A stretch of 5,848 nucleotides of DNA from Rickettsiales bacterium (lineage in GTDB: Bacteria; Pseudomonadota; Alphaproteobacteria; Rickettsiales; UBA3002): assembly GCA_002725445.1 (NCBI GenBank), contig PBPD01000159.1, positions 1-5,848 on the forward strand, written 5' to 3'. The position numbers and the translations under genes are program-made. The notes below the pieces were generated by a model that was given only the letters and a program-made list of their open reading frames with translations, was not told the origin of the DNA and did no database searches. Shown piece by piece: positions 1 through 5,023 of this stretch (its first letter is position 1; each line of letters starts with the position of its first letter).

Positions 1-577
1 CAGACGGCGGTTTTGGGCCCAATTCTTCTAGCTTTTCTGTTACGCGCGCTGCTTCTTCATCCGCACGTTCCAGCTCTTCATTGGCGGCATCGTGCAATGC
101 CTGACCGTCATCACCGTAACTCCGCGCGAATTCCTCTTTCAGCTCTTTTTCAGATCTACCGCGTCCACTGAATTTCTCTATATAGGCTTTTTCCGCAGCC
201 GCATAGTTGCCGCGCGACTGCTCTACCAAATCACGCACAATTTTAGGGCGCAAGGTAGCCAGCAATTCTTCCATGGTTAGCTCGCCGCTTTCCAGGTGGC
301 CACCATAGGTACGAATCAATTGCTCTAACTCGCTGGCAGCTTCTTCCGCTACCACACGCATCTGCGCTTCGCTCAAGCCAAAATCACGCGTGACACCTTG
401 TGGCAGTTTGGCAGCCACAGGCTGCACCAAATGCTCCACCACTTCGCCACGCATCTTCGCCGGCATGCCACCTTCTTCGGCCAATGCCTTGTCAAGCGCT
501 TCACCCAATAAGGCGCCCCACTTGTCTTTCACGGCCTCGCGGCCTTTCAATAATGTCTCTGTCGCTTCAGTACTCAT
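1..577 (-). CDS. Unrecognised Glu/Ala-rich helical protein, 3' end beyond window
   Basis: An open frame of 192 codons runs from an ATG at 577-575 to the left edge without a stop, so the C-terminus is missing. The translation starts MSTEATETLLKGREAVKDKW and is rich in Glu, Ala, Lys and Leu with few aromatics. It has no signal peptide or membrane segment, and most of it should be helical. Residues about 145-187 are strongly charged and could form a coiled coil. The last visible residues (GPKPPS, 187-192) suggest a proline-containing linker leading to further sequence. A weak GTGAG lies about 7 nt before the ATG. The plus-strand frames over this stretch are short and less protein-like. I do not recognise a family. 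The composition would suit a cytoplasmic structural or accessory protein, or a secreted effector, but nothing in the sequence decides this. The gene is divergent from the small gene at 792-956, with an AT-rich control region between them. Confidence 0.72.
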   Translation of the reverse strand, partial: MSTEATETLLKGREAVKDKWGALLGEALDKALAEEGGMPAKMRGEVVEHLVQPVAAKLPQGVTRDFGLSEAQMRVVAEEAASELEQLIRTYGGHLESGELTMEELLATLRPKIVRDLVEQSRGNYAAAEKAYIEKFSGRGRSEKELKEEFARSYGDDGQALHDAANEELERADEEAARVTEKLEELGPKPPS

Positions 578-660
578 AATATACTCACTATAGCATCCCG
601 AAATAATACAAGTGTTACAAGTACATGAAGTTCGTGACATGCATTGCTAGCCAGCAAGCG

Positions 661-699
661 GCTAAATTATGATCTGTAAAATACAGTTAAAATTTTAGC
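661..699. promoter_or_regulatory. Nested inverted repeats in divergent intergenic region
   Basis: GCTAAA (661-666) is the reverse complement of TTTAGC (694-699). Between them lies a perfect 13-bp palindrome, CTGTA-AAA-TACAG (674-686). The element sits between two divergent genes in an AT-rich 214-bp region (578-791). It could be an operator for a regulator of one or both genes, or a small cruciform. The inner spacing (CTG-N7-CAG) does not match the gammaproteobacterial LexA box (CTG-N10-CAG). No regulator can be named. Confidence 0.3.
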
Positions 700-717
700 A
701 AAATTAGCGTTAAATTA

Positions 718-747
718 TTGATAAAATTAAGTATTTATTTACATAAT
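718..747 (+). promoter_or_regulatory. Putative sigma70 promoter for the small gene at 792
   Basis: TTGATA (718-723) matches the -35 consensus at 5 of 6 positions. CATAAT (742-747) matches the -10 consensus at 5 of 6, with an 18-bp spacer. The predicted transcription start is near 754, giving a leader of about 38 nt before the ATG at 792. The surrounding DNA is very AT-rich, so a chance match is possible. Confidence 0.45.
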
Positions 748-791
748 AGAGCTATTGTAGAAATAGGATAGTGTTTAGGACACATAATAAT

Positions 792-956
792 ATGACAGGC
801 GACCGCAACAAATTAAAAGATCTCTCGGATAAGTATGCGTTGAACGATATCATCAATGAATTTTTGGATGTCAGAAGCGCAAAAGCTGCCAATCTATCAG
901 ACGCAAACCTACAGGCAGCAGGTAAATCTACCAGTCAATCCGATAAGGAATATTAG
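792..956 (+). CDS. Small charged protein of unknown function (54 aa)
   Basis: ATG at 792 opens a 54-residue frame ending in TAG at 954-956. The frame also has a GTG at 771, but the ATG is preferred because AGGA (777-780) lies 11 nt before it and a -35/-10 pair is placed correctly upstream. The protein starts MTGDRNKLKDLSDKYALNDI and is soluble, charged and probably helical in its first 40 residues. The C-terminal tail (from about residue 41) is polar, rich in Ser, Gln, Lys and Asp, and likely disordered. It has no signal peptide, cysteine or membrane segment. It converges on the lepA C-terminal half, whose stop lies 29 bp away, with no clear terminator between. I recognise no family. It could be a real small gene or a chance frame, and the promoter and ribosome-binding signals favour a real gene. 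Confidence 0.5.
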   Translation: MTGDRNKLKDLSDKYALNDIINEFLDVRSAKAANLSDANLQAAGKSTSQSDKEY

Positions 957-985
957 CCATTTCGCACACTGTTTAGCGATTCTTA

Positions 986-2239
986 TTAATCATCGCCCAT
1001 TTTTAGCGCGGCGATAAAGGCGCTTTGCGGCACTTCCACATTGCCGATTGCGCGCATTTTCTTCTTGCCCTTCTTCTGCTTCTCCAGCAGCTTACGCTTA
1101 CGCGTGGCATCACCACCATAACATTTGGCGGTCACATCCTTGCGCATGGCCGCAATGGTTTCGCGGGCAATCACCTTGCCACCAATCGCCGCCTGCACTG
1201 GAATTTTGAACATATGCCGCGGAATCAGATCTTTCAGCTTGGCGCACATGGCACGCCCGCGATATTCCGCCTGACTACGATGCACCAGCATGCTCAACGC
1301 ATCCACCGGATCGCCATTGATCAGAATCGACAGCTTCACCAGATCGCCCGCGTCATAGCCCGCCATTTCATAGTCAAAGCTGGCATAGCCTTTGGTCGCG
1401 GATTTCAGACGATCGTAGAAATCAAACACCACCTCGTTCAGCGGCAGTTTATAGCGCGTCATCGCGCGGTTGCCCACATAGGTCAGCTCTTCCTGCACGC
1501 CGCGCTTTTCGGTACATAAATTCAGCACATTACCCAGATATTCATCGGGCACCATAATCGTCGCCCTAATCCACGGCTCGCGCAATTCCTCAATCTTCAC
1601 CGGATCGGGATAATCACTCGGGTTATGCAACAATGCCTCGCTACCATCGGTCATGGTCATTTCATAGACCACACTCGGCGCAGTGGTAATCAGCTCGCAA
1701 TCATATTCTCGTTCCAGCCGTTCCTGAATGATCTCCAGATGCAACAGCCCCAGAAAACCACAGCGAAAGCCCATGCCAAGCGCAGTTGAGCTTTCAGGCT
1801 CATAGGAAAAGCTGGCATCATTCAGCCGCAATTTGGTGATCGAGTCGCGCAGATGGTCATACTCGCCATTATCGACCGGATATAAACCGCAGAACACCAC
1901 CGGCTGCACCGGCTTAAAGCCCGGAAGCGGCTTATCCGCTGGGTGTTTATCATCCGTGATCGTATCACCCACATTGGTGTCGGCCACCTGCTTGATGCCG
2001 GTGATAATATAGCCCACTTCGCCCGGCCCCAGCGTCTTCACTTCAGTTTTGGCAGGGCGAAACACCCCCACCTGATCGACGTTATAGCTGGTGCCCGCAT
2101 TCATAAAACGGATTTTCTGATTCTTCACAATGGTGCCGGAAAACACGCGGATAAGAATGATCACCCCCAAATAGGTGTCATACCAGCTGTCAACCAGCAG
2201 TGCCTTCAGTGGCATTTGTTCAGGATTATCCGTTTGCAT
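986..2239 (-). CDS. lepA: LepA (EF4) C-terminal fragment: domains II to CTD, gene split by insertion
   Basis: This frame encodes about 415 residues of elongation factor 4, the ribosome-binding GTPase that promotes back-translocation or assists translation under stress. Homology starts at TDNPEQMPLKALLVDSWYD, the beginning of domain II. It continues through GFRCGFLGLLHLEIIQERLE (domain III/EF-G-like core), LNLCTEKRG, and the LepA-specific C-terminal domain with AKCYGGD and a Lys/Arg-rich segment. The end, FIAALKMGDD, is complete. The whole GTPase domain is missing here; it lies on the same strand at 5012-5581. I placed the start at the ATG at 2239, preceded by a weak AAGAAG. A TTG at 2257 would add six residues not found in LepA. 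Transcription would have to come from the insert, for example by read-through from the amidoligase gene 47 bp upstream. Without its G domain this product should not be a functional EF4 alone, although it is free of internal stops. It is either a recent pseudogene half or one part of a split protein. Confidence 0.9.
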   Translation of the reverse strand: MQTDNPEQMPLKALLVDSWYDTYLGVIILIRVFSGTIVKNQKIRFMNAGTSYNVDQVGVFRPAKTEVKTLGPGEVGYIITGIKQVADTNVGDTITDDKHPADKPLPGFKPVQPVVFCGLYPVDNGEYDHLRDSITKLRLNDASFSYEPESSTALGMGFRCGFLGLLHLEIIQERLEREYDCELITTAPSVVYEMTMTDGSEALLHNPSDYPDPVKIEELREPWIRATIMVPDEYLGNVLNLCTEKRGVQEELTYVGNRAMTRYKLPLNEVVFDFYDRLKSATKGYASFDYEMAGYDAGDLVKLSILINGDPVDALSMLVHRSQAEYRGRAMCAKLKDLIPRHMFKIPVQAAIGGKVIARETIAAMRKDVTAKCYGGDATRKRKLLEKQKKGKKKMRAIGNVEVPQSAFIAALKMGDD

Positions 2240-2262
2240 GCGCTTCTTATGCCGCAAGCCAT

Positions 2263-2294
2263 AGCATAACGCAACCAGTGAATGCGTTATTGCT
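2263..2294. repeat. Stem-loop at the 3' end of the amidoligase gene, near the left junction
   Basis: ATAACGCA (2266-2273) pairs perfectly with TGCGTTAT (2283-2290) around a 9-nt loop. Beyond a one-base bulge (T2291), AGC (2263-2265) pairs with GCT (2292-2294), giving an 11-bp stem. It overlaps the amidoligase stop codon and lies 20 to 60 bp from the lepA junction. No T-run follows on the minus strand, so it is at best a weak or factor-assisted terminator. It may instead stabilise the 3' end of the mRNA. Confidence 0.45.
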
Positions 2295-3786
2295 GCGCGC
2301 GAGCTGCCCCCGCAGCCATCAACCGCTCAGCCTCCAGACCACTCGTATCAATCACCGTCCCAAGCTCAGGCAGGCCGCGCCGTTCAAGCTGGCGTTCCTC
2401 TTCGCTTTTCAGCTGCGATACAGGCCGCTTCACATTGGTTGCTTTATTAGAATTGGTGGCACGACGTTCAGCAGGCAGACGCGCATCATTCACTATCTCT
2501 GTGCCGCCGCGCTGCTTGATAAAATCATCCACCAGCGCTTCCAGCTTGGCGATTTCTTCCTTTTCCGGAATATATGGCTTGCCCTTATGCGCATCGACCA
2601 TCTGTTGGGTGGCTTGCGCAAACGCATCCAGAAAATGCACCCATGCCGTGGTCTCTTGTGCATCAACCGTACCGGGGTGATGGCGCACCTCAATCGTGTT
2701 GCCCGGACCAAACGCCCCCAGCAATGCACGCACTGCATTCACTTTCAGTCGCTGGCGTGACACACGAAACCACTCCTGTTGCGCTCCAGCTTCGTTGTCA
2801 TATTTCTCGGCATCGGGGCGCTGTGCTTTCAGCAATTCATCCATTGTGCGGGCGTTGATAATATTTTGCAGCGCATCTTCCAGCGTTATCCCTTCCTGCT
2901 CATAGACATCCTTCGAATCGTGCACAATGCGGTGATCCAGAAAGGATAATTTGTCTTCCAGCAATGTATAATTCACCAGGAACTGCTTAGTGAAATCAAT
3001 GGATTTCCATCCTTTAAAATCCTGATGCCAGCAGAGGTCGGAAGGCCGACGTGTCATATCGCGCATGCCATTAGCATAGCGTTCATACACCCCTAAATGC
3101 ACATGCAGTGAACAGCTCGAATTGACATAGCCGCCCATCCCTTCAATCAGTTTAAGGCAACCGCCCAGCTTTCCAACATTATCTTTATCCATAATCGGTG
3201 TGGCATATTCCCAGCAGCCACGAAACTTGTCTTGCCGCATCACACCATATTCCGGCCCACTCTGCCAATGCGAGTTGCCCTCAGGAATCAGCTCTTTCAG
3301 CAAATCTTCAACGATGCGCGCTTTCAGACCATGTTTACTTCCACCCGGTATCGGGTCGGCCTTCTCATGCAAGCCAAAACATTCAATTTCAGCCCCAAAC
3401 GTATTGTCCGATGTTATGGCGCCCAGCCCAAAATCATTGCATCGCTCTTTGGGCTGCATCACGCTATTGAGCACGTCCCACAAACTCTCGTCAATCGCCT
3501 CGTCACCAGCACAAAAACAATAACGCTCCACCAAAAACAAGCGCCGCACATCCTTTGCATCCATGCCACTCATTTTTACATATTCTTTGCCCACGGAGTT
3601 GCGATACTGGTTCCATCGCTCAAACGTCTCCACCAAATGCGCACGGCGCTCCGGGTCAGACACCACATGTATCATGGCGGGCTTTTCATCGTAGAACGCA
3701 TTAAATATAGCTTGCTGCCACGCACTACGCCAATCAGGATCCAAATCCTTAGTTGCTTTTTTTAACCGATCATTAATCCGTGACAT
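2287..3786 (-). CDS. Putative amidoligase (Amidoligase_2 family, glutamine synthetase-like fold)
   Basis: This is a complete 499-residue protein. Residues 130-135 (FGAEIE) match the opening metal-binding strand of the Amidoligase_2 family (Pfam PF12224). CWEYATPIM (191-199) gives the next acidic strand. NSSCSLHVHLG (222-232) matches the family's His-x-His segment. NTIEVRHHPGTVD (363-375) is the Glu/Arg strand that closes the active site. The family is predicted to be ATP-dependent carboxylate-amine ligases of the glutamine synthetase/GCS fold that form amide or isopeptide bonds; substrates are mostly unknown. Residues 1-125 are a charged helical extension, and residues about 400-499 form a charged, probably disordered tail. 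There is no signal peptide or membrane segment, so it should be cytoplasmic. Upstream are a GGGA 8 nt before the ATG and a TATACT -10 candidate (3812-3817). It lies entirely inside the DNA that splits lepA and is divergent from a prepilin gene. The neighbourhood gives no clear substrate. The fold assignment is fairly secure; the reaction is inferred. Confidence 0.78.
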   Translation of the reverse strand: MSRINDRLKKATKDLDPDWRSAWQQAIFNAFYDEKPAMIHVVSDPERRAHLVETFERWNQYRNSVGKEYVKMSGMDAKDVRRLFLVERYCFCAGDEAIDESLWDVLNSVMQPKERCNDFGLGAITSDNTFGAEIECFGLHEKADPIPGGSKHGLKARIVEDLLKELIPEGNSHWQSGPEYGVMRQDKFRGCWEYATPIMDKDNVGKLGGCLKLIEGMGGYVNSSCSLHVHLGVYERYANGMRDMTRRPSDLCWHQDFKGWKSIDFTKQFLVNYTLLEDKLSFLDHRIVHDSKDVYEQEGITLEDALQNIINARTMDELLKAQRPDAEKYDNEAGAQQEWFRVSRQRLKVNAVRALLGAFGPGNTIEVRHHPGTVDAQETTAWVHFLDAFAQATQQMVDAHKGKPYIPEKEEIAKLEALVDDFIKQRGGTEIVNDARLPAERRATNSNKATNVKRPVSQLKSEEERQLERRGLPELGTVIDTSGLEAERLMAAGAARAQQ

Positions 3787-3937
3787 ATGTTATCCCAGCG
3801 TTGAATATCACAGTATAGAGAAGCTTTATAAACAAAGCCTTAACGCCTGCAGCCACAATATTGCCTAGTTTAAAAACGTATTTTCAGCTACAATTGCTCT
3901 ACATGAAACAACCATTCACACTAAAGATTCATTACCT
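3787..3937. promoter_or_regulatory. Divergent control region between amidoligase and prepilin genes
   Basis: This 151-bp AT-rich stretch separates two divergent genes. On the minus strand TATACT (3812-3817) is a good -10 for the amidoligase gene, but no convincing -35 precedes it. On the plus strand TACAAT (3889-3894) is a 5-of-6 match to -10 and would start transcription about 35 nt before the prepilin ATG. A TTGCCT at 3861-3866 lies too far upstream (22-bp spacer) to be a standard -35. Promoters are likely here but would need an activator or an alternative sigma factor. Confidence 0.35.
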
Positions 3938-4711
3938 ATGAAACAGGGCTTCTCACTCGTAGAACTCTCCATTGTCCTCGTTATTCTGGGGCTGCTCACC
4001 GGCGGTATTCTGGCTGGCCAAAACCTCATCCGTGCGGCCGAGCTGCGGGCTGTTACAACCCAAATAAACAATTTTTCTTCCGCGGTTCACACCTTCCGCG
4101 ACAAGTATTTCGCACTCCCTGGCGATATGCTCAATGCACAGGCTTTCTGGGGAGCAGAGCCCGCAGCCAGTTGCCCCGGAACAGCCGCCACCCCAAGCAC
4201 TAGTTCGGCTACATGCAATGGAAATGGAAATGGATTGGTGAATATTAGTACCGACTCGAATGAGATGTTTAGGGCATGGCAACATTTAGCGAACGCTGGT
4301 CTTATTGAAGGTAGCTACAGCGGAGTACAGGGAGCGCTGCGAAGCGATCACGCTATTCCTGACGAAAATGCACCACGCATGAAATTAGACAATGCAACCG
4401 TCCATTTCCAGAATTATGGCTCACGTGTCAGCACAGATCCTAACTTTTTTGAAGGCCAGTATACCAATGTTCTACTTATTGGGCGCGAACAAACCACAGG
4501 AGGCTTCCCTCACGCACCTTTCTTGAAGCCCGGAGAATTGTGGAATATAGATACGAAGATTGATGATGGAAGACCCGGCACTGGAGGTATTTTATCATGG
4601 AATAATACGTTTAAGGCTGATTGTACTACCACCAACAACATTGCTACATCGGAATATGCCTTAGGTAATGAGAATGTTTCCTGCTCGCTCATTTCAAAAC
4701 CGCTGAATTAG
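3938..4711 (+). CDS. Type IV prepilin-like protein (pseudopilin family)
   Basis: This is a complete 257-residue protein with a class III signal. A four-residue leader (MKQG) is followed by FSLVELSIVLVILGLLTGG, so prepilin peptidase should cut between Gly4 and Phe5 and methylate the new N-terminus. The conserved Glu5 of the mature protein (Glu9 here) is present. The hydrophobic stretch (5-27) is the membrane anchor and assembly helix, and the helix continues to about residue 55. FRDKYFALPGDM (53-64) is a motif of this pilin subfamily. The globular part has four cysteines (79, 93, 229, 249), enough for two disulfides, and a Gly/Asn-rich loop around 94-100. Such proteins form type IV pili or type II secretion pseudopili and end up in the inner membrane or in a filament. 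No assembly ATPase, platform protein or prepilin peptidase gene is nearby, so they must be encoded elsewhere. The ribosome-binding site is weak (AAAGA). Whether it is a major pilin, a minor pilin or a pseudopilin cannot be told. Confidence 0.88.
   Translation: MKQGFSLVELSIVLVILGLLTGGILAGQNLIRAAELRAVTTQINNFSSAVHTFRDKYFALPGDMLNAQAFWGAEPAASCPGTAATPSTSSATCNGNGNGLVNISTDSNEMFRAWQHLANAGLIEGSYSGVQGALRSDHAIPDENAPRMKLDNATVHFQNYGSRVSTDPNFFEGQYTNVLLIGREQTTGGFPHAPFLKPGELWNIDTKIDDGRPGTGGILSWNNTFKADCTTTNNIATSEYALGNENVSCSLISKPLN
3947..4032 (+). repeat. 86-bp near-identical repeat, copy 1 (prepilin N-terminus)
   Basis: This copy matches 4855-4940 at 84 of 86 bases, including a run of 59 identical bases (3947-4005). 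The mismatches are at 4006 (T/C, silent) and 4016 (G/T, Gly to Cys). Identity drops sharply after 4032 although the proteins remain related. Near-perfect match at silent positions points to recent duplication or gene conversion of only this segment. Confidence 0.9.
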
Positions 4712-4755
4712 GAAAGTATATGCACCTACATAGCTTTAACTTAGTGAATAATAGA

Positions 4756-4809
4756 TGTCATTGCGAGAATCCCCCTTGCAGTTTCCGAAATCATATGACC
4801 CAGCAATCT
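4756..4809. repeat. Possible degenerate dispersed palindromic repeat
   Basis: TGTCATTGCGAG (4756-4767) and AGCAATCT (4802-4809) resemble the two ends of a dispersed repeat type known from several bacteria, including Rickettsiales, with TCATTGCGAG at one end and GCAATCC at the other. ATTGC (4760-4764) and GCAAT (4803-4807) are complementary. The middle does not fold well, so this would be a decayed copy. It lies between the two prepilin genes. The family recognition is from memory, not from a search. Confidence 0.3.
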
Positions 4810-4854
4810 ACTATCCCCCACATGTCAGGCCATCATATGACGGAGTCTCGTGAA

Positions 4855-4940
4855 GGCTTCTCACTCGTAGAACTCTCCATTGTCCTCGTTATTCTGGGGC
4901 TGCTCACCGGCGGCATTCTGGCTTGCCAAAACCTCATCCG
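4855..4940 (+). repeat. 86-bp near-identical repeat, copy 2 (truncated prepilin)
   Basis: This is the direct-repeat partner of 3947-4032, 908 bp downstream, with two mismatches. Recombination between the copies would delete most of the intact prepilin gene and the spacer, and would join the two N-termini in frame. Confidence 0.9.
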
Positions 4941-5004
4941 CGCAGCAGAGCTGCGTGCCATCACTTCAGAGTTTTCGAACCTTCAAACCGCTACACACTT
5001 CAAA

Positions 5005-5023
5005 CGCGGTGCTACAGCACGCG
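5005..5023. repeat. Palindrome exactly at the right lepA junction
   Basis: GTGCT (5009-5013) and AGCAC (5016-5020) are inverted repeats. They are flanked by CGC (5005-5007) and GCG (5021-5023), which also pair if G5008 is bulged out. As a hairpin it would have a TACA loop. The lepA N-terminal half ends in a TAG (5012-5014) inside this palindrome. It does not share sequence with the stem-loop near the left junction. Confidence 0.5.

Larger units (their letters stand above)
2234..5020. other. ~2.8-kb insertion splitting lepA
   Basis: LepA homology stops at 2231-2233 (Thr codon of TDNPEQ) on one side and at 5021-5023 (Arg codon after PPP) on the other. Both halves are on the minus strand in the right order, so the simplest reading is one insertion into an intact gene. 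The inserted DNA holds a complete putative amidoligase gene (minus), a complete prepilin-like gene (plus) and a second prepilin-like gene cut off at the right junction. No transposase, integrase, reverse transcriptase or terminal inverted repeat is visible. Junction copies GCATGCG (2236-2242) and GCACGCG (5017-5023) match at 6 of 7 bases and occupy the same lepA codon phase, so they may be a degraded target duplication or a microhomology. The exact ends are uncertain by about 20 bp. A chimeric assembly would give the same picture. Confidence 0.7.

Noticed and set aside
92..593. Plus-strand frames at 92-280 and 390-593
   Set aside because: They are antisense to the continuous 192-codon minus-strand frame, which has the more protein-like composition and a sensible start.
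957..985. Bidirectional terminator between the small gene and lepA
   Set aside because: The 29-bp gap holds no convincing stem-loop or T-run.
1025..1519. Plus-strand frame of 164 codons over the lepA C-terminal half
   Set aside because: It is the antisense shadow of a strongly conserved coding region, His/Arg-rich, and has no family features. The same applies to the plus frames at 1943-2269 and 2200-2760.
2240..2257. TTG start for the lepA C-terminal half
   Set aside because: It adds MRHKKR, which is junction sequence, and has no ribosome-binding site. The ATG at 2239 is closer to the homology boundary, though neither start is well supported.
2263..2294. Integron attC site at the left junction
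   Set aside because: The stem-loop lacks matching RYYYAAC and GTTRRRY core sites, and no integrase is present.
3232..3765. Plus-strand frame of 177 codons
   Set aside because: It lies wholly antisense to the amidoligase gene, whose family motifs are clear on the minus strand.
3821..3842. Inverted repeat around AAGCTTTATAAACAAAGCCTT upstream of the amidoligase gene
   Set aside because: Pairing needs an unpaired base and the arms are short, so it is not distinguishable from chance in AT-rich DNA.
2234..5020. Self-splicing intron or intein interrupting lepA
   Set aside because: The insert contains stops in the lepA frame, so it is not an intein. The 5' junction GTGCT only loosely resembles the group II GUGYG. 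No domain V-like hairpin, reverse transcriptase or homing endonuclease is present, and genes lie on both strands.
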